A program made the position numbers and the translations under genes. Positions 8,188 through 17,355 of a stretch of 64,000 nt of DNA are shown here, piece by piece. Source of the DNA: ZC4RG20 sp963782445. GTDB taxonomy: Bacteria; Pseudomonadota; Gammaproteobacteria; Steroidobacterales; Rariloculaceae. The stretch covers positions 4,350,073 through 4,414,072 of the forward strand of contig CAWAJM010000001.1 of the NCBI GenBank assembly GCA_963782445.1, in the 5' to 3' direction. Under the pieces are notes generated by a model. The model was not told the DNA's origin. It saw nothing but the letters and a program-made list of their open reading frames with translations, and searched no databases. Numbering within the stretch: the stretch's first letter is position 1; every line of letters starts with the position of its first letter.

Positions 8188-9675
8188 ATGACGCAAGAGT
8201 CCCGCGAAAAGCTCGCCCCCCGCTCCTTGGACCCGGACGACTGGTCCGCCTGGCGAAGCCAGGGGCATCGAATGCTGGACGACATGTTCGACTACCTCGA
8301 AACGCTTCGCGAGCGGCCGGTCTGGCGGCCGGTACCGGCAGCGGTGCGCGAGCAGTTTGCGGCGCCCTTACCGCATGAACCTGCGGAGCTCGCCGACATT
8401 CATGACACGTTTATGGAGTCGATACTCCCCTACGCCGTGGGCAACGCGCATCCCGGCTTCATGGGCTGGGTGCACGGCGGCGGGACGGCGATAGGGATGC
8501 TGGCGGAAATGCTGGCCGGCGGGCTCAATGCCAACCTCGGCGGGCGGGATCAGATTCCCGTTGCCGTCGAGCGGCAAGTGGTGGATTGGGTACGCACGCT
8601 CGTCGCCTTTCCCGACCAGGCCAATGGGCTGTTCGTGACGGGGACGTCCATCGCCAACTACATGGCCGTGCTGGCGGCCCGCAACTGGGCCCTGGGCGAT
8701 CACGTGCGGGCGCGCGGCGTCGTCGGCGAGGGCGCGTCCTTGACCGCTTATACCTCGACGTCCGCCCACGGCTGCATTGCCCAGGCCATGGACATGGCGG
8801 GGCTCGGCACCGATCGCCTGCGACGCGTGCCGGTGGACTCGGACTACCGGGTCAGGGTGGAGACGCTGCGCGCGGCCGTCGAGACAGATCGCAACGCCGG
8901 TCTGCACCCGTTTCTGATCGTGGCAACGGCCGGCACCGTCGACGTCGGTGCGATAGACGATTTGCAGGCCCTGGCCGATCTAGCGGACGAGCAGCGGCTG
9001 TGGCTGCATGTGGACGGAGCCCTCGGGGTCTTGGCCAAGCTCTCCCCCCGCGTTGCACCTCGGCTCGCGGGCTTGGATCGCGCCATGTCCTTGGCATTCG
9101 ATTTTCACAAGTGGGGTCAGGTGCCTTACGACGCGGGGTTCTTGCTCGTGCGGGAAGGACGCCGGCTACAGTCGACGTTTTCCGATCGAGCCGCGTACCT
9201 GCAACGCTACGAACGAGGCCTGGCCGGCGGAGCCGTTTGGCCCTGCGACTTGGGGCCCGATTTGTCGCGTGGGTTCCGCGCGCTCAAGACGTGGTTCACG
9301 CTCCAGGTATACGGCACGGAGCGACTCGCGCAAACGATTACCCAGAGCTGCGACCTGGCCCAGGCGTTGGCGCAAAGAATCGGGGCGGAGCCGGAGCTCG
9401 AGCTCATGGCGCCCGTCAGTCTAAATATCGTGTGTTTCCGCTACCGATGCGAAAACGCCGACACGGCGAATGCCGCAATCGCAGCGGACGTTCAGGAGTC
9501 CGGTATCTCGGCGCCCTCAACGATACAGCTCGAGCACGGTCTGGCGATTCGCGCGGCGCTCGTCAATCACCGCACTCGGCGGTCCGATATCCATGCTCTG
9601 GTCGACGCCGTATTGGCGTTCGGCCGATCCCGCACGAACGGCCGGCACCAGGCGCCGCTCGAGATGGAGACCTGA
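8188..9675 (+). CDS. PLP-dependent group II amino-acid decarboxylase
   Basis: A 495-residue homologue of aromatic-amino-acid/glutamate-type decarboxylases (fold type I). It probably removes the carboxyl group of an amino acid to give an amine. Lys308 in DFHKWGQ is the PLP lysine, Asp276 in LHVDGALG contacts the pyridine nitrogen, and SAHGCIAQAM around residue 195 is the cofactor-stacking His region. ATAGTVDVGAIDD is the family hallmark before the Asp. HVDGALG replaces the commoner HVDAAYGG, and FDFHKW replaces NPHKW, so the substrate may be unusual. It is 5 bases upstream of the ATP-grasp gene and surely co-transcribed with it. Confidence 0.9.
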   Translation: MTQESREKLAPRSLDPDDWSAWRSQGHRMLDDMFDYLETLRERPVWRPVPAAVREQFAAPLPHEPAELADIHDTFMESILPYAVGNAHPGFMGWVHGGGTAIGMLAEMLAGGLNANLGGRDQIPVAVERQVVDWVRTLVAFPDQANGLFVTGTSIANYMAVLAARNWALGDHVRARGVVGEGASLTAYTSTSAHGCIAQAMDMAGLGTDRLRRVPVDSDYRVRVETLRAAVETDRNAGLHPFLIVATAGTVDVGAIDDLQALADLADEQRLWLHVDGALGVLAKLSPRVAPRLAGLDRAMSLAFDFHKWGQVPYDAGFLLVREGRRLQSTFSDRAAYLQRYERGLAGGAVWPCDLGPDLSRGFRALKTWFTLQVYGTERLAQTITQSCDLAQALAQRIGAEPELELMAPVSLNIVCFRYRCENADTANAAIAADVQESGISAPSTIQLEHGLAIRAALVNHRTRRSDIHALVDAVLAFGRSRTNGRHQAPLEMET

Positions 9676-9680
9676 ACACG

Positions 9681-10913
9681 ATGAATGAACGCACGCCCGT
9701 GCAGAACGAACCAGAAGGCGAATTCCTGGGGCTGGCCCGCCTCATGACGATGACCTATCACGGTATGGACATGGCGCCCGTCGGCGAGCAACTGCTGGCA
9801 CGCGCCGATACCGGGAACGACGCGAACGCGATGATGGACCTGTCCATCCTGCTGCAGCTGCGCGGCGACCCCCAAACCGCTCGCGCCGTGCAGGCGCAGG
9901 CCTTACGCATGCAGCAGATCTATACGCTGCCGGCCGCGACGGAGCGGCCGGGCATCCGCCTCCTGGCAATCAAGGCGCCCGGCGAGATCATGTGGAACAC
10001 GCCGCTGGAGATGCTCGTCGAGAACAGCGACATCGAGCTCAACACGCTTTATGTCGGCGCCGGCCTGCCGCTGCCGGAGGCCTTGCCCGAGCATGATGTC
10101 ATGATCGTGGCCATCGCCCAGTCCCGGGAAAACCGCCCGGTGCTCGACGTTCTACAGGACGTGGCCGCGGAGTGGCCGAGGCCCGTGATCAATCGGCCTC
10201 AATCGATACTGAAGCTGACGCGGGATAACACGAGCCGGATGCTGGCCCCTATTGCCGGCGTGCTGATGCCCCCCGCCGCCCGGGCCGGCCGCGCTGCCTT
10301 GGCCACCGCGTGCGAGCAAGGTCGTGCCATGAGCGCGTTGCTGGAAGGCGCCGATTTTCCCGTGATCGTCCGTCCGGTCGACTCGCACGCGGGGCAAAAC
10401 CTCGAGAGGGTGGACTCGCCGGAAGCCCTGAAGGCGTACATCGCTTCGAATGCCGCGACGGAATACTACGTCTCTCCCTTCGTGGACTATCGCGGCGCCG
10501 ACGGCCTCTACCGCAAATACCGGATCGCCATGATCGACGGCCGTCCGTACGCCAGTCACATGGCGATCTCCGATCACTGGATGATCCACTACCTGAATGC
10601 GGGCATGGCCGAGGATGCGGAAAAACGTGCGGAAGAAGCCGCCTTCATGGCCGGCTTCGAGAACGGTTTCGCAGCCCGGCACAAAGAGGCCCTGGACGCC
10701 ATCCACGGCCGGTTGGCCCTCGATTATTTCGCGATCGATTGCGCCGAGACGGCGGATGGCCGGCTGCTCGTGTTCGAGGCGGACAGCGCGATGGTCGTGC
10801 ACGCCATGGACCCCATAGAAAACTTTCCTTATAAGCACGTGCACATGCCTAAGGCGTTCCGAGCTTTCCGCCAATTACTGGAACGGACGCGGCACGGCAC
10901 AGGGATCGCTTGA
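9681..10913 (+). CDS. TPR-containing ATP-grasp-like protein
   Basis: A 410-residue protein. The first ~90 residues form short helical repeats (MMDLSILLQLRGDPQTARAV) like a TPR/Sel1 scaffold. The C-terminal ~200 residues have ATP-grasp features: the glycine-loop region VIVRPVDSHAGQNLERVDS near residue 230, the strand YRKYRIAMIDGRPYASHMA, and the metal-binding end LLVFEADSAMV around Glu366. ATP-grasp enzymes join a carboxylate to an amine through an acyl phosphate, so together with the decarboxylase upstream it could form an amide from a decarboxylated amino acid. That role is inference. Start ATG 9681 follows GGAG; the gap to the decarboxylase is 5 bases. Confidence 0.78.
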   Translation: MNERTPVQNEPEGEFLGLARLMTMTYHGMDMAPVGEQLLARADTGNDANAMMDLSILLQLRGDPQTARAVQAQALRMQQIYTLPAATERPGIRLLAIKAPGEIMWNTPLEMLVENSDIELNTLYVGAGLPLPEALPEHDVMIVAIAQSRENRPVLDVLQDVAAEWPRPVINRPQSILKLTRDNTSRMLAPIAGVLMPPAARAGRAALATACEQGRAMSALLEGADFPVIVRPVDSHAGQNLERVDSPEALKAYIASNAATEYYVSPFVDYRGADGLYRKYRIAMIDGRPYASHMAISDHWMIHYLNAGMAEDAEKRAEEAAFMAGFENGFAARHKEALDAIHGRLALDYFAIDCAETADGRLLVFEADSAMVVHAMDPIENFPYKHVHMPKAFRAFRQLLERTRHGTGIA

Positions 10914-10935
10914 CGGAGCCCGCCCGCGCGGCGAC

Positions 10936-11592
10936 TCACCAGGTTTGCGGCATCCAGTTCTTCTCGCTGCCATCCTCGAGCAGCCCGGTGCGGATGACGG
11001 TGTCGCTCTTGTAGAAATGCGGCGGCACGGGCAGATTGAGCGGCGCCGGCGAGCCGTCCATGACTCGGCCCGCCAGATCGTAACGCGACCCGTGGCACGG
11101 GCAGAGGAACCCACCCGGCCAATCGGGCCCGAGCCCGGCCACGCCGGCGTTGGGGTGATAGTCCGGCACGCAGCCCAGATGCGTGCAGATGCCGACGACG
11201 ACGAAGTATTCGGGCTTGATCGAGCGCTGCACGGGATTCCAGTGAGGCAGCCCCGGCGGCTGCTGGTTGGCCTTGGACAACGGATCCTTGAGCATGCCGT
11301 TGAGGTTGGGTAGCTCGGCGAGCTGCCGCTTCGTGCGCCGCACGACCCAGACGGGTTTGTGGCGCCACAGGAAGGTGACCATCTGTCCTTCTTCGAGCTT
11401 GCCGATGTCGATGTCCACCGGAGCGCTTTCGGCCAAGGACCGGGCGCTGGGCTCGAACGATTCGACGAACGGAACGGCTGCGACGCCGACGCCGCCGACA
11501 ACGGCGACCGTGGCCGCGATCGTCAGGAAACGCCGCCGCTCCGGATCGGGTGCCCTAAGGGGATCGACGACGGCGTCACTGCTCGAGCTCAT
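10936..11592 (-). CDS. petA: Ubiquinol-cytochrome c reductase Rieske iron-sulfur subunit
   Basis: A 218-residue Rieske subunit of a bc1 complex. Arg-rich residues 18-21 followed by a hydrophobic helix (22-45) form the Tat-type membrane anchor. The cluster motifs are Cys136-THLG-Cys141 and Cys164-P-C166-H167-GS. The ATG at 11592 is chosen because GGAGG precedes it by 8 bases and the N terminus then matches PetA proteins; the frame is open further upstream. No cytochrome b or c1 gene is adjacent, which is unusual because petABC normally form an operon. It is transcribed away from cyoABCD. Confidence 0.9.
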   Translation of the reverse strand: MSSSSDAVVDPLRAPDPERRRFLTIAATVAVVGGVGVAAVPFVESFEPSARSLAESAPVDIDIGKLEEGQMVTFLWRHKPVWVVRRTKRQLAELPNLNGMLKDPLSKANQQPPGLPHWNPVQRSIKPEYFVVVGICTHLGCVPDYHPNAGVAGLGPDWPGGFLCPCHGSRYDLAGRVMDGSPAPLNLPVPPHFYKSDTVIRTGLLEDGSEKNWMPQTW

Positions 11593-11765
11593 GGAAGCGT
11601 CCTCCGTAACGTATGGACAAACGGCCCGCCGCCCCAAATGCGAGGTCCACGGTTCCCTGATCGTTCGAGGGCCTAACGCGCGATAAGTTGCATCGCGTGA
11701 GGGGCCGGCCGCCCGGCCGCCGCCCATGGCCGTTACGTGGCGCAAAGTTTGCATGACGCGCAGCG
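11593..11765. promoter_or_regulatory. Shared intergenic region between petA and cyoA
   Basis: About 170 bases separate the divergent petA and cyoABCD genes, so promoters for both respiratory branches must lie here or inside the first codons of the long cyoA frame. I do not see a reliable -35/-10 pair or a named operator. The assignment is positional. Confidence 0.4.
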
Positions 11766-12767
11766 GTGCTATTGACGACCTACGAATGTTTTCTGCGACG
11801 GGGGTTCCGCCCATATCGGACTTATCGGATCGCGAATGACACCGGGCGCTCGCGCGCTCGCCCTCTGCGGCGAGGCTCCGGCCCGGTCTCGTTGCGACCG
11901 GTCTTGCTCCTCGCTGCCGTCCCGCTGCTGAGTGCCTGCAGCATGCGCGCCTGGCCCGTCATTGCGCCCGGCGCGCCCGTGGCGCTGGCCGAGCGCAACC
12001 TGCTGCTACTGGTGACTGGCCTAGCGCTCATCGTGGTGCTGCCGGTTTTCGTGCTGACCTTCTGGGTCCTGCGTAAATACCGCGCCAAAGAAGGCGAGGG
12101 CGCCTATAGGCCGCACTGGACTTATTCCAAACCCATCGATCTCGGGATCTGGTTCGGCGCGGGCCTCATTGCCACGGCCATTGCGGTGACCATCTGGATA
12201 TCCACGCACCGGCTCGACCCCTACAGCCGGGTCGTCTCCTCCGAACCGCCGCTCGAGGTACAGGCCATCGCCGAGGACTGGAGGTGGCTCTTCGTCTATC
12301 CCGAACAGAATATCGCCGTCCTCGACAGGCTCGTGTTCCCGGTCGGCCGTCCACTGGTCCTGACGATCACCTCGGACACGGTCATGAATTCGCTCTACAT
12401 ACCGGGGCTGGCGGGCCAGATGTATGCCATGGCAGGAATGCAGACCCGCTTCGAGGCCATCGCCGACACTCCGGCCACCTTCGTGGGGCGCAACGCGCAA
12501 TTCAGCGGCCAGGGCTTTCCCGATCAGCGTTTTCTCGCCAAGGCCGTCGGCGCGGCGCGGTTCGGCCGCTGGGTTCAGCGCGTGAAACGATCCCGGAAGA
12601 CGCTCGATGCCCGTGCCTATGCTCGGCTGCGCGCGCCGAGCACGAATGCCAAAGTCGCCTATTACTCGGCCGTCGAGCCGCATCTGTTTCGCTGCGTGAT
12701 CGCCCGCTACGCGGCGCCCCGCAAGCCGACTGTCGCCCGCAGCGGCCGGAAGAACGGCGGCCGCTGA
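11766..12767 (+). CDS. cyoA: Cytochrome bo3 quinol oxidase subunit II
   Basis: Membrane-anchored subunit II of a quinol oxidase. The lipoprotein signal (LLLAAVPLLSACS) is followed by two membrane helices and a periplasmic cupredoxin domain with EDWRWLFVYPEQNIA and LAGQMYAMAGMQTRF. The copper-A ligands of cytochrome c oxidases are absent, as expected for a quinol enzyme. The GTG at 11766 gives 333 residues with an implausible 40-residue leader; a TTG at 11892 would start right before the signal peptide and fits better. The stop overlaps the start of cyoB (TGATG). The C-terminal tail is basic. Confidence 0.88.
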   Translation: MLLTTYECFLRRGFRPYRTYRIANDTGRSRARPLRRGSGPVSLRPVLLLAAVPLLSACSMRAWPVIAPGAPVALAERNLLLLVTGLALIVVLPVFVLTFWVLRKYRAKEGEGAYRPHWTYSKPIDLGIWFGAGLIATAIAVTIWISTHRLDPYSRVVSSEPPLEVQAIAEDWRWLFVYPEQNIAVLDRLVFPVGRPLVLTITSDTVMNSLYIPGLAGQMYAMAGMQTRFEAIADTPATFVGRNAQFSGQGFPDQRFLAKAVGAARFGRWVQRVKRSRKTLDARAYARLRAPSTNAKVAYYSAVEPHLFRCVIARYAAPRKPTVARSGRKNGGR

Positions 12768-14731
12768 TGCTCGGCAAGCTCAGCATCGACGCCTTGCCCT
12801 TCTACAGCCGCCTGGCCTTCGGCGCGGCGATGCTCGTCGTGTTCGGCGGCGTCGCGGTAATCGCGCTCATAAGCTGGCTCGGCAAATGGCGCTACCTGTG
12901 GCGCGAGTGGCTCACGAGCGTCGACCACCGGAAGATCGGCATCATGTACATCGTGCTGGCCTTCGTAATGCTCGTCCGCGGCTTCATCGATGCGCTCATG
13001 ATGCGCAGCCAGCAGGCCGTCGCCCTGCACTCGGGCGGCTACCTTCCGCCCGATCACTACAACCAGGTGTTTTCGTCCCACGGCACGATCATGATTTTCT
13101 TCATGGCGATGCCGTTCCTGACCGGGCTCATCAATATCGTTACGCCGCAGCAAATCGGCGCACGCAACGTCGCTTTCCCGTTCCTCAATTCCGTGAGCCT
13201 GGCGCTGACGGCCGCGGGCGCGGCGCTCGTCATGATCTCGCTCGTGCTCGGGCGCTTCTCGACGGCCGGCTGGAGCGCCTACCCGCCGTACTCGGAGCTG
13301 ACGTTCAGCCCCGGCACCGGCGTAGATTACTGGATCTGGGCGGTCCTGATCGCCGGCTTCGGGTCGACGTTCACGGGAATCAACTTCGTGGTCACTATCC
13401 TGAAGCGCCGGGCACCCGGGATGACGCTGATGCGTATGCCGTTGTTCAGCTGGACCGCGCTCGTGACCAGCCTGCTCATGCTCTTTGCCTTCCCCGCCCT
13501 GACCGTGGCCGCGACATTGCTCGCACTGGACCGCTACCTTGGCATGCATTTCTTCACGAACGGCACGGGCGGCGACATGATGAACTACGTCAACCTGTTC
13601 TGGATTTGGGGGCATCCGGAAGTCTACATCCTGATCCTGCCTGCCTTCGGCGTCTATTCCGAGGTGTTCTCTACGTTTTCGGGAAAGCCGCTCTTCGGCT
13701 ACCGGTCGCTCGTCTATGCCACCGTCGCGATCGGCGTGCTGTCCTTCATCGTCTGGCTGCACCACTTCTTCACGATGGGCGCGAACGCCAACGTGAACGC
13801 CTTCTTCGGCATGATGACGATCCTCGTCGGCGTGCCGACGGGCGTGAAGATCTATGACTGGATCTTCACGATGTATCAGGGCCGCGTGCGGCTGCGCGTG
13901 CCCATGTATTGGGCCCTCGGTTTCATCGTGACCTTCGTCGTCGGGGGCCTGACGGGCATTCTGCTCGCCGTGCCGCCGGTCGACTATGTCGTTCACAACA
14001 CGACGTTCCTGGTCGCGCATTTCCACAACATGCTGATTCCCGGCGCTTTGTTCGGGTACCTCTGCGGCTACATGTTCTGGTTCCCCAAGGCCTTCGGATT
14101 CCGGCTCGACGAGCGCTGGGGTAAGCGCGCCTTCTGGGCCTGGATCGTCGGCTTCTATCTTGCCTTCGTGCCTTTGTATGCGTTGGGCCTGATGGGCATG
14201 CCGCGGCGCATGCAGCATTACGCTATCGCTGCCTGGCGGCCGTGGACGATCGTCGCCGAAGTCGGCGCGCTCTTTATCTTGCTCGGCATCTTCTGTCTCG
14301 GCGCGCAGCTTTTCGTGAGCATCCGCAATCGGCGCTCGCTGAGCGACGCGAGCGGCGACCCATGGGACGGCCGCACGCTCGAGTGGGCCACGTCCTCGCC
14401 GCCGGCACCCTATAACTTCGCCTCCCTGCCCCACGTGCACGGGCGCGACGAGTTGAGCCGGCGGAAGGAGCATCACGAGCGGCGCAACGTCCCCGAAACT
14501 TATGCGGACATTCGCATGCCGCGCCCGACGGGGGCCGGCGCGATCACGGGTGCGCTGGCTTTCGCGATAGGGTTCGCAATGGTCTGGCATATCTGGTGGC
14601 TGGCCCTCGCAGGCTTGGCCGGCGTGTTCGCGACCGTCGTGCTGCGCAGCTTCAACGACGACGATCACGAGGTCATACGGGGCGCAGAGGTGAAAGCCAT
14701 CGAAGAACGACGCCCGGTCCGCTACGCGTGA
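12767..14731 (+). CDS. cyoB: Cytochrome bo3 quinol oxidase subunit I
   Basis: A 654-residue haem-copper oxidase catalytic subunit reducing O2 with quinol electrons and pumping protons. His283 and Tyr287 in GHPEVY form the cross-linked Cu-B ligand/tyrosine. His332-His333 (LHHFF) are further Cu-B ligands. His410, His418 and His420 in HNTTFLVAHFH match the haem ligand region. Each position is one less than in E. coli CyoB. ATG 12767 shares a base with the cyoA stop. The operon continues with cyoC and cyoD, but no cyoE (haem O synthase) follows, so haem O must be made from a gene elsewhere. Confidence 0.96.
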   Translation: MLGKLSIDALPFYSRLAFGAAMLVVFGGVAVIALISWLGKWRYLWREWLTSVDHRKIGIMYIVLAFVMLVRGFIDALMMRSQQAVALHSGGYLPPDHYNQVFSSHGTIMIFFMAMPFLTGLINIVTPQQIGARNVAFPFLNSVSLALTAAGAALVMISLVLGRFSTAGWSAYPPYSELTFSPGTGVDYWIWAVLIAGFGSTFTGINFVVTILKRRAPGMTLMRMPLFSWTALVTSLLMLFAFPALTVAATLLALDRYLGMHFFTNGTGGDMMNYVNLFWIWGHPEVYILILPAFGVYSEVFSTFSGKPLFGYRSLVYATVAIGVLSFIVWLHHFFTMGANANVNAFFGMMTILVGVPTGVKIYDWIFTMYQGRVRLRVPMYWALGFIVTFVVGGLTGILLAVPPVDYVVHNTTFLVAHFHNMLIPGALFGYLCGYMFWFPKAFGFRLDERWGKRAFWAWIVGFYLAFVPLYALGLMGMPRRMQHYAIAAWRPWTIVAEVGALFILLGIFCLGAQLFVSIRNRRSLSDASGDPWDGRTLEWATSSPPAPYNFASLPHVHGRDELSRRKEHHERRNVPETYADIRMPRPTGAGAITGALAFAIGFAMVWHIWWLALAGLAGVFATVVLRSFNDDDHEVIRGAEVKAIEERRPVRYA

Positions 14732-15348
14732 TGAGCGAGCCCGCACTCACCGCAAGCCGGGGCACGCAGGCCGCAGCGGCACACACCGAGCAGGTGGACG
14801 CCGAGCGCGAATACGGGTTCTGGCTCTACCTCATGAGCGATGCCGTCATCTTCTCCCTGCTGTTCGCCACCTACGCGGCCATGGTCCACCGCGTTGCGGG
14901 CGGCCCGCAGCCGGGCTCGCTGTTCGATCTCGGGCACACGTTTTACGAGACGATGTCTCTGCTCGCGAGCACGTTTACGTTTGCCATGGCCAGGATCGCG
15001 GCCGCCGAAAAGAAGCGAAGCGCGACGCTTGCGTGGCTCGCAGTGACCTTCGTGCTCGGTCTCGGCTTTGTGTTCCTGGAAGCTTCGGAGTTCACCGGAA
15101 TGATTACGCAGGGCGCGGGTCCGTCGCGAAGCGGCGCCCTGTCCGCGTTCTTCACGCTCGTCGGTACGCACGGACTGCACGTGAGCTCTGGACTCGTCTG
15201 GATCCTCGTGATGAGCGCACAAGTGCTGGTCAAGGACCTGACACCGCCGGTCGTCTCGCGCCTCGAGCGGCTCGGCATGTTTTGGCACTTCCTCGACCTG
15301 GTCTGGGTCGTGATCATCTCCGTCGTCTATTTGCCGGGGGTCTTGTAG
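14731..15348 (+). CDS. cyoC: Cytochrome bo3 quinol oxidase subunit III
   Basis: A 205-residue integral membrane protein with five predicted helices, the short form of subunit III typical of quinol oxidases. Recognisable segments are YGFWLYLMSDAVIFSLLFA, LEASEFTGMI and GTHGLHVSSGLVWI. It stabilises the enzyme and lies next to the proton entry site. The ATG shares its A with the cyoB stop codon (TGATG), indicating translational coupling. Confidence 0.94.
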   Translation: MSEPALTASRGTQAAAAHTEQVDAEREYGFWLYLMSDAVIFSLLFATYAAMVHRVAGGPQPGSLFDLGHTFYETMSLLASTFTFAMARIAAAEKKRSATLAWLAVTFVLGLGFVFLEASEFTGMITQGAGPSRSGALSAFFTLVGTHGLHVSSGLVWILVMSAQVLVKDLTPPVVSRLERLGMFWHFLDLVWVVIISVVYLPGVL

Positions 15349-15349
15349 C

Positions 15350-15670
15350 ATGGACGGGGCGCCCGCCTCGAAGCCGCGCGGTCTGCGCGAGCCGCTCATC
15401 GGCTTCGGCGCCGCGATCGCCTTGACGACGATTCCTTTCGCCCTGGTCGCGGCGAAGAGCGTTCCCGTCGCATGGAGCGTGACATCAATCGCCGTTTGCG
15501 GCTTGGCGCAACTTTTCGTGCATCTGCGCTATTTTCTGCGGCTCGACTTTCGGCCAAGCTCCCGGCACCGCCTGCTGGCAATCGGCTTTGCGGCCATCAT
15601 CGTGTTTCTCGTGGTCGGGGGCACGGCATGGATCACCGTCTCGCTGCATGCGCGCATGCTGCCTCGGTAG
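15350..15670 (+). CDS. cyoD: Cytochrome bo3 quinol oxidase subunit IV
   Basis: A 106-residue protein with three membrane helices, including AQLFVHLRYFLRLDF, which matches the conserved QxxVHLxxFLHxD region of CyoD. It begins 1 base after the cyoC stop and completes the cyoABCD operon. No haem O synthase gene follows. Confidence 0.92.
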   Translation: MDGAPASKPRGLREPLIGFGAAIALTTIPFALVAAKSVPVAWSVTSIAVCGLAQLFVHLRYFLRLDFRPSSRHRLLAIGFAAIIVFLVVGGTAWITVSLHARMLPR

Positions 15671-15794
15671 ACCGAGGCGGCCGACTCGCGCCGAAGGCCG
15701 GTCCCGATTACGATAGGCGGCAATTCACGCCGCGCCCGTGAGGCGGCTTGGACCGGCCCCGAAGATACGCGTCGGCCGAAGTAGGAGCTTCGGA

Positions 15795-15965
15795 ATGAGA
15801 AGAGAAATCGTTGCCGTCATCTACGTCGTCGTCATGGCGGTCATGATCGTTGGAGTCGACGTGCTGTTCTTCAGGAACCGGCTCTGGGAACGCCTGGCCG
15901 TGAACGTGGGGCTCGTCCTCATATTCGGCGCGTTCTATTTCCGATTCTTCAACCGCGCCCCATGA
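15795..15965 (+). CDS. Small two-helix membrane protein
   Basis: A 56-residue protein with two hydrophobic segments separated by a short loop RNRLWERL. The ATG at 15795 has AGGAG eight bases upstream, and the frame runs to the GntP gene 22 bases later. Small proteins of this shape next to respiratory or transport genes are common and often unannotated. Its position between cyoD and the permease suggests co-transcription with the latter. No family recognised. Confidence 0.65.
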   Translation: MRREIVAVIYVVVMAVMIVGVDVLFFRNRLWERLAVNVGLVLIFGAFYFRFFNRAP

Positions 15966-15987
15966 CTCTTACCGGCGACGCCCAACA

Positions 15988-17355
15988 GTGAATCCCGCCA
16001 CCGCTGTCTCGACGAGTCCGTTGCTCTCACTCGTCGCCTTTATCGGCGTCATCGCGCTGCTGCTCTTTCTCATCGCACGTTGGCGTTGGCATGTGTTCCT
16101 CGCCCTGCTCGTGCCGCTGCTGATCTTCGGGGTCGTGCCCGGCATCGTCACGCACAACTTTACCGCGGCGTTCGAAAAGGGGTTCGGCGACACTTTGGGT
16201 TCGATCGGCGTCGTGATCGTGCTCGGCTCGATCATCGCCGAAGCGCTGCGGCATACGGGCGCGATCCGCACGATTACGCGCACGATGGTGGCCGTTGTCG
16301 GCGCGCGGCGCATGCCGCTCGCCTTGACGCTCACGGGGTTCGTACTCGGGATCGCGATCTTCTCCGACGTGGCGTTCGTGATTCTGAATCCACTCGTTCA
16401 CTCCGCCGCCCGGGTGTTCGAAGTGCCCGTCGGCGTGATGTCCGTCGGGCTCGTGGGTGCGCTGCAGCTCACGCACGCGATCGTGCCGCCGACACCGGGT
16501 CCCCTCGCTGCCGCCGCGCTGCTGCATGCCGACGTCGGCAAGACGATCATCTTCGGCAGCGTAGCCTGTCTCGCCGGTTCGGCCGCGGCTTGGATCTGGG
16601 GACAATTCGTGATCGGGCCGCGCCTGCCGACGCCGCCTTCCGAGGAGTTCGCCGGGGAGGACGTCCTCGCGGACGAAGGGGGCCGCGGACTGGCGGCGGC
16701 GCTGCGCGCCTATGCCCCCATCGTCGTGCCGATCGCGCTCATCGCGGCGGCGAGCGTGGCCCGGCTCACGCTGCGCGAGGGGCACCCGCTCCGGGTCGCG
16801 CTGGCCTACGCCGGATGGCCGGTGGCCGCTCTTGCGATCGGCCTAGGGTTGTCGTTTTTGAACATCCGCACGCCCGAGCAGCGCCGCGACTCGACGACGC
16901 GCTGGGTCGAAGAGGGTCTGCGCGTCTCGGCGATGATCCTCGTCGTGACCGGCCTCGGGGGCTCGCTGAGCCAGATTCTCAAGGGCACTCCCGCGGTGGA
17001 GACGATCAGCGCTTTTTTCGTCGCCCACGCGCTGCCGGCCATTCTCCTGCCGTTCGTGATCGGGGTCATCGGCAATATGATCACGGGCTCGACGACCGTC
17101 GGCGTCATCACGGCCGCCTCGCTCGTCGCGCCGATGCTGACGCAGCTGAACCTGTCGCCGGAGGCGGCAATGCTCGCCGGCGCCTGCGGCTCGGTCATCA
17201 TCAAGTACGTGAACAGCAGTTATTTCTGGGTATGCACGTCGCTCACGCGCATGCCCGTCAACGAAGCCATCGCCGGTTACGGCGGTGCAACGCTCGTCGG
17301 CGGCATCGTCTCCTTCGCGGCCGTCTGGGCGCTTTGGGGCGCCGGCTTGATCTGA
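15988..17355 (+). CDS. GntP-family permease
   Basis: A 455-residue inner-membrane transporter with about 12 hydrophobic segments. The family hallmarks are LGIAIFSDVAFVILNPLVHS, the THAIVPPTPGPLAAA loop and the late SGACGS-like segment LAGACGSVIIKYVNSSYFW. GntP transporters import gluconate or other sugar acids and hydroxy acids by proton symport. No gluconate kinase or dehydratase is nearby, so the substrate is open. GTG 15988 is the natural start. Confidence 0.88.
   Translation: MNPATAVSTSPLLSLVAFIGVIALLLFLIARWRWHVFLALLVPLLIFGVVPGIVTHNFTAAFEKGFGDTLGSIGVVIVLGSIIAEALRHTGAIRTITRTMVAVVGARRMPLALTLTGFVLGIAIFSDVAFVILNPLVHSAARVFEVPVGVMSVGLVGALQLTHAIVPPTPGPLAAAALLHADVGKTIIFGSVACLAGSAAAWIWGQFVIGPRLPTPPSEEFAGEDVLADEGGRGLAAALRAYAPIVVPIALIAAASVARLTLREGHPLRVALAYAGWPVAALAIGLGLSFLNIRTPEQRRDSTTRWVEEGLRVSAMILVVTGLGGSLSQILKGTPAVETISAFFVAHALPAILLPFVIGVIGNMITGSTTVGVITAASLVAPMLTQLNLSPEAAMLAGACGSVIIKYVNSSYFWVCTSLTRMPVNEAIAGYGGATLVGGIVSFAAVWALWGAGLI

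Noticed and set aside
12707..14746. Long open frame (679 codons) opposite cyoB, and others such as 17787-20351 minus
   Set aside because: High-GC shadows of well-supported genes on the other strand; composition is Arg/His/Asp-rich and without any family motif.
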